64,000 bases of DNA from an uncultured delta proteobacterium (GTDB lineage Bacteria; Desulfobacterota; Desulfobulbia; Desulfobulbales; Desulfocapsaceae): NCBI GenBank assembly GCA_903875445.1, contig CAIQWD010000041.1:25025-89024 (forward strand), written 5' to 3'. Position 1 is the first letter of the stretch. Each line of letters starts with the position of its first letter. Below the pieces are notes generated by a model, which was given only the letters and a program-made list of their open reading frames with translations, did not search any database and was not told where the DNA came from. This document shows positions 16,506-25,800 of this stretch, piece after piece. Made by a program: the position numbers and the translations under genes.

Positions 16506-19073
16506 ATGTATCGAATGTTGAAAAACCTGCTCGCTTTCCGGCGTCCCGCAAGACGTGTTTTGCCCTTTTCGGTGCTCTTTAAAAAATTTCAGAGCATCCT
16601 GGAAAGAAATAATCAGATTTTGGAACTCATTGCCGACATGGGCGACAAACTGGGAGGCGAGTATGTTTTCGACCGTCACTATATTGAGGTAGCGACCGAG
16701 AAAATTCAAGACCAGGTCTTCAAGCTCATTTCCGATCTCAGTATCTTGAATCAACATAAAAATACCGAGCTTTTTCTTGCCTGCGAACACATTCTCCAGG
16801 AGGTCCAGAAAGAACTGTCCGGCAAGCATATTCTGAATACCGGTAAATTCGTTATACCGCTCAGTGAGCTGGGCCATGAATTGAAAGAACAGGCTGGTTA
16901 TAAAATGGCCAATCTTGGCGATATTTATAATCGTTTGGCCTTGTCGACACCGGATGGTTTTGTCATAACATCGCGTACTTTTCTGGAATTTATGCAAAGA
17001 AACGACTTGTTGCAGAAAGCCGAATTGGCCATGGGGCTTTGGCAAACCCGAGATCTTGCTGCCTTGAAGTTGCTTGCCGACGAGATGCAGAAGGGTATCT
17101 CTGCCGCCTCTCTGCCGCGCAGTCTGGCATCGCAGATCTTGGCGGAATTTGACCGCCTGTCCGAACGAATGAAGAAGCGGGATATCACGGTAGCATTGCG
17201 CAGCAGCGCCTCGGGTGAAGATGGGGCCAGCAGCTTTGCCGGCCAATACGAATCGGTACTCAATGTCTCCCGCGATCAGCTTCTTGACAGCTACCGCCGG
17301 GTAGTGGCCAGTGCCTACTCTTACAAGGCCTGGCAATATCGCCTTGACAGAGGCTATCACGAACATGAAACCACCATGGCAGTTGGTTGTCAGGTTATGG
17401 TTGAAGGTCGAGCCAGCGGCGTTCTCCATACCTTCGCCCCGCATCTCGCCGATGGGGTTATGGTCGCCAATGCGGTATGGGGTTTGTGTTCTCCGGTGGT
17501 GCGCGGCGAGAAATCAACGGATACCATAATCCTTGATCGCACCCCGCCGTACACGTTACGTTCATTTTCCGTCGTCGACAAAGCTCAGCGTCTTGTACTC
17601 GCTCCTGGCGGAGGTACAAAATGGGAAGATACCCCGGCAAAATTACACGCAGCCCCAAGCATTACGCCTGTACAGATGCACAATCTCGCCGAAGCGGCAA
17701 TGAGCATTGAACGTTATTATAAACGTCCGCTGGAAATAGAATGGACCTATGATTGGCATGACCGTTTACAGATTCTCCAGGCGCGCCGCTTGCGTTACTG
17801 GAGTGCCCCCTCCCCCTCGGAAGAGCAAATAGGCGCGGCTACCCGCAACGCCGAAATCATTTTTACCGGCAAAGGCGCTATCGCCCAGTGCGGAGTTGCC
17901 GTAGGCGAGATTTTTCTAGTCGAAAACGATGCGGATCTGGAGGCCTTCCCGCATGGCGCGATCATGCTGGCCCGCCATACTTCCCCGCGTTATGCCGGCA
18001 TCATGCCTAAGGCTCGGGGCATCATCACCGACGTCGGATCTCCGACCGGCCACATGTCGACCCTCGCCCGTGAATACCGGGTACCGACCATAGTCAATAC
18101 CGAGGTGGCGACCAGCCTGCTCTCCACCGGCGATGAAATTACCCTGGATGCCACCCAGAATACCGTGTATCGTGGGCATATCAGTGTACTTGATCGTTTT
18201 GAGTTGATTGAGGAGGAGGTTTTTGAAGATTCCTACGAATATCGATTATTGCGCCGGGTACTGCAGCATATCAGTCCGCTCAATCTTGTTAATCCTCAGA
18301 GTGACGACTTCGTTCCGGCCTCCTGTCGCACCTGCCATGATATTACCCGTTACATCCACGAAAAGGCGGTTGAAGAACTCATTCACCTGAGCGAAAAGCA
18401 GGAGGCACAGTATCTTTCGGCACCAAAGCGTCTGATAGCCGATATCCCGCTCGGTCTCTTGGTCATTGATGCGGGCGGTGGCACGAAGTGTCAGCCGGAT
18501 GCCCGCACTCTCACCCCGGATCAGATTGTTTCCCTGCCGCTCCACGAATTGCTCGAAGGTCTGATCGGTCTGGGAATGTGGTGCACCGAGCCTGTTGCCG
18601 TTGATTTGGGGAGTTTCATGGCAAGCCTGACCCGCACCTTTTCCTCCTCCATGGCCAGCCCCAAGGAGGTCGGTCGGAATCTGGCCGTGGTGCTGCCCGA
18701 TTACCTGAATATCAACATGCGCCTCGGCTATCACTTTACGATAGTTGATGCCTATATTGCCAAAGAGATGAACGACAACTACATCTATTTTCGCTTTCTC
18801 GGCGGGGTGACCGAGTTGATCCGCCGCTCCAGACGAGCAACTTTTATTGCCAAGGTCTTGGCGCATTTCGATTTTCGAGTGGAAATACATGGAGATCTTG
18901 TGGTAGGCAGACTGAAGAAACTTTCTTTGCCCCGTATGTCCGAACGGATGCGCATGCTCGGTGGGTTGATCGGCTACACCCGCCAACTCGACGCCCGGAT
19001 GCACTCGGATAAAGATGTGGCCAGCCATACAGAGATATTTATCAACGCTATGAAAAGCGTAATTGGAGGATAA
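16506..19073 (+). CDS. PEP-synthase/PPDK-like phosphotransfer protein with unknown C-terminal domain, paralogue 1
   Basis: This 855-residue cytoplasmic protein has an N-terminal helical region (1-130), an ATP-grasp domain of the PPDK_N type (VALRSSASGEDG and SSFAGQYESVLNV near 232-255, ending in QILQARRLR near 425), then a PEP-utiliser swivel domain with the phosphohistidine motif SPTGHMSTLAREY (His near 516). The PEP/pyruvate TIM barrel that normally follows is not recognisable. Residues 580-855 instead form a domain shared with the two downstream paralogues, with the motif CRTCHDITRYIHEKAV near 607, an IDAGGGT turn and YIYFRFLGG. It may phosphorylate an unidentified acceptor from ATP through the histidine. 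It follows the TIGR02186 gene after 14 bases. An ATG three codons downstream is an alternative start. Confidence 0.8.
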   Translation: MYRMLKNLLAFRRPARRVLPFSVLFKKFQSILERNNQILELIADMGDKLGGEYVFDRHYIEVATEKIQDQVFKLISDLSILNQHKNTELFLACEHILQEVQKELSGKHILNTGKFVIPLSELGHELKEQAGYKMANLGDIYNRLALSTPDGFVITSRTFLEFMQRNDLLQKAELAMGLWQTRDLAALKLLADEMQKGISAASLPRSLASQILAEFDRLSERMKKRDITVALRSSASGEDGASSFAGQYESVLNVSRDQLLDSYRRVVASAYSYKAWQYRLDRGYHEHETTMAVGCQVMVEGRASGVLHTFAPHLADGVMVANAVWGLCSPVVRGEKSTDTIILDRTPPYTLRSFSVVDKAQRLVLAPGGGTKWEDTPAKLHAAPSITPVQMHNLAEAAMSIERYYKRPLEIEWTYDWHDRLQILQARRLRYWSAPSPSEEQIGAATRNAEIIFTGKGAIAQCGVAVGEIFLVENDADLEAFPHGAIMLARHTSPRYAGIMPKARGIITDVGSPTGHMSTLAREYRVPTIVNTEVATSLLSTGDEITLDATQNTVYRGHISVLDRFELIEEEVFEDSYEYRLLRRVLQHISPLNLVNPQSDDFVPASCRTCHDITRYIHEKAVEELIHLSEKQEAQYLSAPKRLIADIPLGLLVIDAGGGTKCQPDARTLTPDQIVSLPLHELLEGLIGLGMWCTEPVAVDLGSFMASLTRTFSSSMASPKEVGRNLAVVLPDYLNINMRLGYHFTIVDAYIAKEMNDNYIYFRFLGGVTELIRRSRRATFIAKVLAHFDFRVEIHGDLVVGRLKKLSLPRMSERMRMLGGLIGYTRQLDARMHSDKDVASHTEIFINAMKSVIGG

Positions 19074-19074
19074 C

Positions 19075-19488
19075 ATGACCACGGCAACACTCTCGATGGA
19101 GCCTCGGCTCCGCATCCTCATTCTCGACGATGAACCGATTGTCTGCAAACGACTCAAACCGACATTTCAAAAGATGGGTTATGAGGTCGAGACCTTTACC
19201 GACAGCGCTTCCGCTTTGGCCCGCCTGGGGGAAACGCACTTCAATATCGTCATCACCGACCTGAAGATGGAGGGAGCCGACGGCATGCAGGTGTTGATGG
19301 GTGCCAAGGAATCTTCGGCCGATACCCACGTCATTGTCATTACCGGTTTTGCAACGCTTGATACCGCCAAGGAATCTTACCGAAAAGGGGCTTTTGATTT
19401 TGTTGCCAAGCCCTTCAAGCTTGGCGATATTGTCGATTGCGTCAAACGGATTGAGGAAAAACAGCGGGGCATCGGTCAGAACTCCTGA
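19075..19488 (+). CDS. Single-domain response regulator
   Basis: This 137-residue protein is a receiver with no output domain. The acidic pair D18/D19, the phosphoacceptor D62 (VITDLKM), the threonine in VIVITGF and the lysine in FVAKPFK are all present, so it can be phosphorylated. The start at 19075 has GGAGGATAAC directly upstream and lies one base after the stop of paralogue 1; an ATG at 19063 is less likely. It lies between two PEP-synthase-like genes in one operon, suggesting that it controls them by protein contact or takes phosphate from the kinase encoded at 12.5-14.0 kb. Confidence 0.9.
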   Translation: MTTATLSMEPRLRILILDDEPIVCKRLKPTFQKMGYEVETFTDSASALARLGETHFNIVITDLKMEGADGMQVLMGAKESSADTHVIVITGFATLDTAKESYRKGAFDFVAKPFKLGDIVDCVKRIEEKQRGIGQNS

Positions 19489-19529
19489 TGCACACTCACC
19501 AATGCAGTAGATAACCCCGCGGAGCGAGC

Positions 19530-22214
19530 ATGTGGTGGCAACGACTCATCGGCCGGAAAGCAACCAACCGGAGAGATACCGCCGAAATCAATATTTGGCG
19601 CCTGCAGTCCCTTTTCAACAACTTCCGGCGAATCCTGTTTTTAAACAATGCCGTTCTGGAAGATATGGCCCGGATGGAGCAGGCTCTTGGCGGGGAATAT
19701 ATTTTCGACAGGGCCTTCCTGGAAACCTCGGTGCGCACCCTCTCCTCGCGGGTGCATCATGTTACCTACAACCTCAATGCCCTGACCGGCAACGGTAATA
19801 TCTCTCTCTACGACCGGTACCAGGACATCCGAACCATCCTTGACGATATCCTGGCCGGCAATGTCCGGGCCCTTGCCGGAGCCCCGGTTCTGCCTCTGTC
19901 TGCCGTCGGCTGGGAGCTGGAGCCCCTGGTCGGCATCAACCTGGTCTGTCTCGCCGAACTCAGGCATCATCCGGGCAGCCGGGTGGTCGAAGGCTTCATC
20001 GTCACCGCCGAGGGAGTACGGGCCCTGATCGCACCTGCCCGTTTGCCCATAGAGACCGAGCCGGACGATATCTCCACCGTAGGTGAGGTGCTGGCAGGTA
20101 TTGCCGAACAATTCACGGTACTGCTCGGCAACCGAAAGTCCATGCGTTTTTCGGTAGTGGCCACGAGGCTCGAAGGCGAAGAAGAAATGGTCAAGGAACT
20201 CGGTCGGTTCGTTCTTGTGCCCAATGAAAGCGGCACGGAAGTGGAGATTGTCCCGGAGACTTCGATCTTCGGAGAATTAAAAAAAACCGGATCGCAGCCC
20301 TGGCGAAAGGCCATCGCCACTCCACCCGCAGAGGATTCTTCTTCGGTATCTGCCTGCGTGCTTTGCCTGGAAGAGATTATCCGCACCCTCTGTGCCAGGT
20401 TAAAGGAGGCCGAAGGAGGCGTGATCGGCCAGCTGGCATTTTTTGTCAGACGTGCGCCGCCGGCAATTATCTCCGGTATTGTGCGAACTCGCACCATGAC
20501 TCCCGGTTCCCCGGAAGGTCTGAGCGTCACCGCCAAACTGCACGATGCCGGGGATGTCGGCGATACCTTCCTGTTGCATCGGACCTATCCCTTCGACCTT
20601 ATGCAATCGGCCATCACCCCCCATCCTGCAGGATACCGTTTCCCCGACGGCCATTTGGCAACACATGAAGAATCGACCAGTGGTTTCATGCGAGGCTCGG
20701 CCGTGGTCGACGGCAAGATACTTAAAAGACTTGCGGAGACGGCAATGACCCTGGAGCGGATGATGGGCTCTCCGGTGGCCGTTCGCTGGGAGTATCGCAA
20801 AGACGACGACTGTTGCATCACCGGACTCTCCCCCATGCCGGTGGTCCTCGAAGAGATTTCCGCCGAGGATCTGGCGCGGGAGCAGGAAGGTGCCGAGATT
20901 CTCTGCCGAACCGGCCATATTGTGCAATCGGGTATTGCCGCCGGCAGAGTCGTCCATGTGACCGACGAGATGCGGCCCGCCGATTTTCCCGCCGGCGCGG
21001 TGGCGGTGGCACGCGCCGCCTCGCCGCAATTGACCCCGGTTCTGCAGCGGGCGGCCGCCATTATTACCGAATACGGCACGACAACCGGCCATCTGGCGAC
21101 CGTCGCGAGAGAACTGCGGCTTCCGGCAATTTTCGGCGTAGCGGGAGCGATGACCCTGCTGTTGCCCGGCACCGAGGTTACGGTTGATGCCAGTTCAACG
21201 ACGGTCTACCATGGCATTCTTGAAACGCTGCTGCGGCACGGCGCCAGGGAAATGGATCTTACTCCCGCCGACCCGGAATACCGAACCCTGCGGCGTCTTC
21301 TGCGCTTTATCATGCCGCTCAATTTGATCGATCCCGAAGCGCCGAATTTTTCGCCCGGCGGTTGTCGGACCTTTCATGATATCATCCACTTCTGCCATGA
21401 AAAAGCGGTTGACGAACTGGCCCATTTTCAGGAGCGGCGACCGGGTCTCGGTACCATCCGCAGCAGGCGTATGAACCTTGGCGTGCCGATGGATATCCGG
21501 GTCCTCGATATCGGCGGCGGGATGGCGAAGGGTGGTGCTGCCGCGCCGGAGCCCGGCGAGGTGCGATCCACACCCCTTGCGGTCTTTCTTGAAGGTCTCC
21601 TCGACCCAAAGGCCTGGGCCACGGAAATGCCGGCTCTGGGTTTCCGGGATATCATTTCCAGCGTACCCCGCAGCATGGGCATGCTCTCCGGCCCCTTGGA
21701 CAGTCTCGGAGAAAATCTCGCCATCGTCAGTCATGATTATATGAACCTCAGCCTGCGGCTCGGCTACCATTTCAGCGTTATCGATGCCCATCTCGGGGTG
21801 GACGACAGTCGCGACTATGTCTATTTCCGTTTTGCCGGCGGGCTGGCCGACCCTGAGCGACGCGCCCGTCGCGCGGGATTCATCCGCGATGTGCTGGCGG
21901 CCATGGAATTCAAGGTGTCGGTGAAAGGCGATCTGGTCATCGGCAGGTTGAAGTTTGTCGATACCACGGCACTTCGTTCGGCTTTACTCATTCTCGGGGC
22001 ATTGACTGCCTTCTCTCGGCAGCGGGATACCGGGCTCTATAGCGATGCCGACACCAAAATTCTCTATACGATTTTTGCCGATACCTTTTTGGCGGATTAT
22101 CATCGAACGGTTTTTCCGATTAACCAGGAGCACTCTCCGGACCTTGACGCTTTGGAAGATCCTGGAGTCGCCGATTCCGCCTCTCCTTTTCCCATTATCG
22201 GTGCCGGACAATGA
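19530..22214 (+). CDS. PEP-synthase/PPDK-like protein with degenerate ATP-grasp, paralogue 2
   Basis: This 894-residue protein aligns with its neighbours throughout but has lost the nucleotide-binding signature: the region equivalent to RSSASGEDG reads VVATRLEGEEEM, and the QARPLR-type end of the ATP-grasp domain is CCITGLSPMPV. The swivel domain is intact, with TTTGHLATVAREL (His near 520), and so is the C-terminal domain, with CRTFHDIIHFCHEKAV near 611, LDIGGGM and YVYFRFAGG. It is therefore probably not able to take phosphate from ATP itself, but may accept it on the histidine from a paralogue or act as a scaffold. The start has GGAGCGAGC upstream. Its stop overlaps the start of paralogue 3. 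Confidence 0.78.
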   Translation: MWWQRLIGRKATNRRDTAEINIWRLQSLFNNFRRILFLNNAVLEDMARMEQALGGEYIFDRAFLETSVRTLSSRVHHVTYNLNALTGNGNISLYDRYQDIRTILDDILAGNVRALAGAPVLPLSAVGWELEPLVGINLVCLAELRHHPGSRVVEGFIVTAEGVRALIAPARLPIETEPDDISTVGEVLAGIAEQFTVLLGNRKSMRFSVVATRLEGEEEMVKELGRFVLVPNESGTEVEIVPETSIFGELKKTGSQPWRKAIATPPAEDSSSVSACVLCLEEIIRTLCARLKEAEGGVIGQLAFFVRRAPPAIISGIVRTRTMTPGSPEGLSVTAKLHDAGDVGDTFLLHRTYPFDLMQSAITPHPAGYRFPDGHLATHEESTSGFMRGSAVVDGKILKRLAETAMTLERMMGSPVAVRWEYRKDDDCCITGLSPMPVVLEEISAEDLAREQEGAEILCRTGHIVQSGIAAGRVVHVTDEMRPADFPAGAVAVARAASPQLTPVLQRAAAIITEYGTTTGHLATVARELRLPAIFGVAGAMTLLLPGTEVTVDASSTTVYHGILETLLRHGAREMDLTPADPEYRTLRRLLRFIMPLNLIDPEAPNFSPGGCRTFHDIIHFCHEKAVDELAHFQERRPGLGTIRSRRMNLGVPMDIRVLDIGGGMAKGGAAAPEPGEVRSTPLAVFLEGLLDPKAWATEMPALGFRDIISSVPRSMGMLSGPLDSLGENLAIVSHDYMNLSLRLGYHFSVIDAHLGVDDSRDYVYFRFAGGLADPERRARRAGFIRDVLAAMEFKVSVKGDLVIGRLKFVDTTALRSALLILGALTAFSRQRDTGLYSDADTKILYTIFADTFLADYHRTVFPINQEHSPDLDALEDPGVADSASPFPIIGAGQ

Positions 22215-24973
22215 AGATACTCAACCATCTGCTCCATTTATTCCGTACTCGCCGGCAGCTTCGCGAAAAAGAGGCCTTGGAAGGCTTGAAGGCGCGGTAT
22301 CATGCCTTTCGTATCTTCCTTGAAAATAACGGTCGGGCCCTGGAACTCATGGTGAGCATCGACGGCATGCTGAATCGCGGCGAAGAAACCGATATTCGCG
22401 CCGCAACCGAAGAACTGTTAAGCGTTACCGCCGAGCTGGTTGATGGTTTGAACCTGCTCTCCGGCGATGCCCACGCCGGGCTGTATGCCCTGCACGGGCA
22501 AATGGCGGCGGATGTCGTGGAACATCTTGGTATCCTCGCCGACAACCCCGACCGGCAGGATTACTGCACGACCTTAGATGACCTGGGGCCGGGTGCCCAT
22601 CTCATGGCCGGAACCAAGGCCGCCAATCTTGCCCGCCTGCGGCGAATGGCTCTGCCGGTGCCGAATGGTTTCGTCTGTACTACCAAGGCCTGCAAGCACT
22701 TTGTCGGCGAGGGGCAGTTGGCCGTCGATATTCGCCGCAATCTCCGGGAATACGAATACGGGCGCCAGGATATCAACCAGACGGCGGCGAATATCGAGAA
22801 GTTGATTCTTAACACGCCCTTGTCGCCGGAGATCGCCCAGGCCCTGGAGAAGGCCTACCGCCACCTTGAAACCTGTGAAGAACGAGGTGACGGAACACGT
22901 CAACCCCTGGCCATTTCGGTGCGCAGCAGCGGCGTGTCGGAGGATGGTGCCGATTATTCCTTTGCCGGCCAGTTCACTTCCATCCTCAACGTTATCGGCA
23001 CCCAGGCCCTTTTCGATGCCTATCGGGCGGTGGTGGCCAGCGGCTTCAGCCCCCGCGCCATCTCCTACCGGCTGGGCGCCGGGCTTAACCCCGTTGATTT
23101 CGACTTTGCGGTTTTATGTCAGGTTATGGCCAAGGCCGATTGCGCCGGGGTGCTGTTTACCCGTGATCCCTCGCAGCCGGAAAACGGCCGCATGCTGATC
23201 AGCGCCGTACCCGGCTTGGGAACGATGGCGGTGGAGGGCTCGGCGGCGGTTGATCTCTATCGACCCCGGCGTGCCGAGCAGGTCGGGGAGCCGGCCTCGG
23301 CCTGTCCGCTCGGCCCCTGCCGGTGTCTTGGGCAAATCAGCCCCGCCAGGGCTGCGGAACTGCTGGATGGTGCCGAGATCTCCCGAAAAAACCTGCGAGA
23401 AGTGCCGTCCCCCGAAGGCGGTTTGAAACAGGAAGCAATTGCCGAAGAGGAGGCAAACCTCCCCTTGTTGTCCGTGGAAATCCTCGAACAATTGATGTGT
23501 TTCGGCGAGATGATCGAGAACCTCGAAGGCCTCGGCCAGGACGTGGAATGGGCCTATGCCGGGGACCGGGGTGTGGCTATTCTCCAGGCGCGGCCTTTGC
23601 GTTTAACCGCCGCCAAGGGCCGCCGGCTGCGATTGCCGACGGCTACGCCACTGCTTTCCGGAACCTGTGCCGCGGCGGGAAGGGCCGTCGGTCGGGTGCA
23701 TATGGTGCATTCTATCGCCGATTTGATCAAATTTTCCGATCCCCGGACGGGAGAAATAAGGCCGGCACCCTGCATTCTGGTGCTGCCGCAAAGCATCGTC
23801 GATGCCGCACCTCTCCTTCAATTCTGTGCCGGCGTGGTCATTGAGGTCGGTAATCCCACCGATCATCTGTCTTGTATCGCCCGGGAATACGGGGTGCCGA
23901 TGCTTACCGGCGCTCGGGCCGCCTTATCGTGCTTGCATGACGGCCAATGGGTCATCGTCGATGCCGACCAGGGAATAGTCGTCGATGCCCCGGAATCCAT
24001 CCAGACCGCCGTTGCCCAGGCGCACTCGGAACAGATAAAGAAGATGGAGCAGGTACAGGCGGGAAATTCGCAACCCATCTCTCCACGCCATACCGTTATC
24101 CCGCCTGAGCGGCAGGCCCTGCGGCAGATGATCGTGCCGCTGAACCTGACCGATGCCTACGGTCCGACCTTTTCCCGGATGGAGTGTCGGTCGATCCACG
24201 ATGTCGTCCGCTATACCCATGAAATGGCGGTGCTCGCCATGTTCAACGCCGGGGATAGTATCATGGAGGACGCCGGCGGCCTGCTGCGGCCGCTTGATAT
24301 CGGTGTGCCCTTCTCGTTTCTGGTTATTGACGTCGGCGGCGGCACGCGCCGGGTCGAAAAAACCTCACTGCGTAAGAAACTGGCCCTGCAAAATCCCCTT
24401 TCCAGGGAGGATGTCCTGTCCATTCCTCTGGCGGCCCTCTGTGACGGCCTGACCACGCCGGGGCTGAACTGGCATTCCGGCCCGGACATCGATGCCCTGC
24501 CGGGTATCTTCTCCCGCTCGCTGCTCGATACCCGTTCGGTTCGACCGGCCGGGTCGTTCAACTACGCCCTGGCGGCCCGTGATTACCTCAACCTTAATGC
24601 CCGGGTGGAATTCCATTTTGCCATGCTTGATTCGGTATGCGGTCGGGACACCCATGCCAACTATATCCGTTTCCGTTTTAAGGGTGGCGGAGCCGGTTCG
24701 GAACGTGGTCATCGCCGGGCGATATTTCTCAAGCAGGTTCTGGAAGGCAATGGATTTTACACAACGGTGGCAGGCGATCTGGTCACAGCTTCGCTGACCG
24801 GCGCAGGCAAAGAGCTTATCTCCGAGCGATTGGTGATGCTCGGCCGCTTGCTCGGCTTCAGCAGGTTTCTCGACGGCATAATGGCAAGCGACGAAATTCC
24901 GTTACAGATGGCCGAGGCCTTTCTTTCCGGGCGCTATGACAGGGGTTTCCCGGAACCAGCGACAAAACAGTAA
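22211..24973 (+). CDS. PEP-synthase/PPDK-like phosphotransfer protein with unknown C-terminal domain, paralogue 3
   Basis: This 920-residue protein starts in an ATGA overlap with paralogue 2. It has an N-terminal helical region, a complete ATP-grasp domain (SVRSSGVSEDGADYSFAGQF near 237, CAGVLFTRDP, ILQARPLR), a swivel domain with NPTDHLSCIAREYGVP (His near 551; the residue before it is Asp rather than Gly), and the shared C-terminal domain (CRSIHDVVRYTHEMAV near 658, IDVGGGT, YIRFRFKGG). Of the three it is closest to classical pyruvate,water dikinase in the ATP-grasp part. No TIM-barrel motif was found. It is the last gene of the operon and ends convergent to the phosphoesterase gene, with only 21 bases between them. 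Confidence 0.8.
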   Translation: MKILNHLLHLFRTRRQLREKEALEGLKARYHAFRIFLENNGRALELMVSIDGMLNRGEETDIRAATEELLSVTAELVDGLNLLSGDAHAGLYALHGQMAADVVEHLGILADNPDRQDYCTTLDDLGPGAHLMAGTKAANLARLRRMALPVPNGFVCTTKACKHFVGEGQLAVDIRRNLREYEYGRQDINQTAANIEKLILNTPLSPEIAQALEKAYRHLETCEERGDGTRQPLAISVRSSGVSEDGADYSFAGQFTSILNVIGTQALFDAYRAVVASGFSPRAISYRLGAGLNPVDFDFAVLCQVMAKADCAGVLFTRDPSQPENGRMLISAVPGLGTMAVEGSAAVDLYRPRRAEQVGEPASACPLGPCRCLGQISPARAAELLDGAEISRKNLREVPSPEGGLKQEAIAEEEANLPLLSVEILEQLMCFGEMIENLEGLGQDVEWAYAGDRGVAILQARPLRLTAAKGRRLRLPTATPLLSGTCAAAGRAVGRVHMVHSIADLIKFSDPRTGEIRPAPCILVLPQSIVDAAPLLQFCAGVVIEVGNPTDHLSCIAREYGVPMLTGARAALSCLHDGQWVIVDADQGIVVDAPESIQTAVAQAHSEQIKKMEQVQAGNSQPISPRHTVIPPERQALRQMIVPLNLTDAYGPTFSRMECRSIHDVVRYTHEMAVLAMFNAGDSIMEDAGGLLRPLDIGVPFSFLVIDVGGGTRRVEKTSLRKKLALQNPLSREDVLSIPLAALCDGLTTPGLNWHSGPDIDALPGIFSRSLLDTRSVRPAGSFNYALAARDYLNLNARVEFHFAMLDSVCGRDTHANYIRFRFKGGGAGSERGHRRAIFLKQVLEGNGFYTTVAGDLVTASLTGAGKELISERLVMLGRLLGFSRFLDGIMASDEIPLQMAEAFLSGRYDRGFPEPATKQ

Positions 24974-24994
24974 CCTCAATCCAGGTGCCGGTTG

Positions 24995-25687
24995 TCAGGC
25001 ATGATAAAAATGCAGGGACGGCAATTCCACTGCCGTGAGCACTCCCCCGTAGACTGCCCCGGTGTCGATGCCGATACGGTTGGTCATAACCAGTGGGGCC
25101 TCAAAGGGCAGGTGCCCGAAGACGACGGTATAGCCGGTGTCGGCGATGTTTTCCTGGGCAAATCGCCTGCTGGCGAGAAGACCTGCAGCGGCGGCTCGCT
25201 GTGCTACCATGGCGTCGGGACGAGCTTTTGCAAGGGCGATTTCTTCCTCGTCGATATCTGCGTGGGTGAAGAGATAGTTGTCGACGATAGAGGAAAATTT
25301 CAAGGCATGGAGAAAATCACGATGTTCCGGCGGCATGCCGGCAAGGTCGCGGAGCCCGCGTATTGAGGTGCCATAACTGGCCAAGGTGGCTTCAACCCCC
25401 ATGCTGCGCAGGGCCGGAAGCACCTCCACATCGCCGGTCGCCGCATATTCGAGCAGCGCCTGTTCATGATTTCCCATGAGAAAAACCACATGACTGTAGC
25501 TTGCCTTGAGATGCAGGAGGGTATCCACTACTTTTCTGGAATCCGGTCCCCGGTTGATATAATCTCCCAGGAAGACAAGGGTGTCTCTGTCCTTATCGAT
25601 AGGAATGCGGCCAAGAAGGGCGACGAGTTTGCTATGACAACCATGGATATCGCCTATGGCAAAGATTTTTTTATCTGTTAAAGCCAT
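24995..25687 (-). CDS. Serine/threonine-type metallophosphoesterase
   Basis: This 230-residue protein has the dimetal phosphoesterase signature in order: GDIHGC near residue 12, GDYINRGPDS near 41, GNHEQAL near 72 and two later histidines (THADI, GHLPFEAP). These residues bind two metal ions and hydrolyse phosphoesters; relatives include PrpE, PrpA and bis(5'-nucleosyl)-tetraphosphatases. It is convergent with the PEP-synthase-like operon. Whether it removes phosphate from proteins or from nucleotides cannot be told from the motifs. Confidence 0.88.
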   Translation of the reverse strand: MALTDKKIFAIGDIHGCHSKLVALLGRIPIDKDRDTLVFLGDYINRGPDSRKVVDTLLHLKASYSHVVFLMGNHEQALLEYAATGDVEVLPALRSMGVEATLASYGTSIRGLRDLAGMPPEHRDFLHALKFSSIVDNYLFTHADIDEEEIALAKARPDAMVAQRAAAAGLLASRRFAQENIADTGYTVVFGHLPFEAPLVMTNRIGIDTGAVYGGVLTAVELPSLHFYHA

Positions 25688-25800
25688 ATGTTCTCCTCTT
25701 TACAGAAGGGTTGTGTTGTTCGAAGAATAGGGTTGTAATTTGTTGTTTTCAATTAATTTTCTGTGCCTTAGCATAAAGTCGTTCTGATATTCACCTTCGG

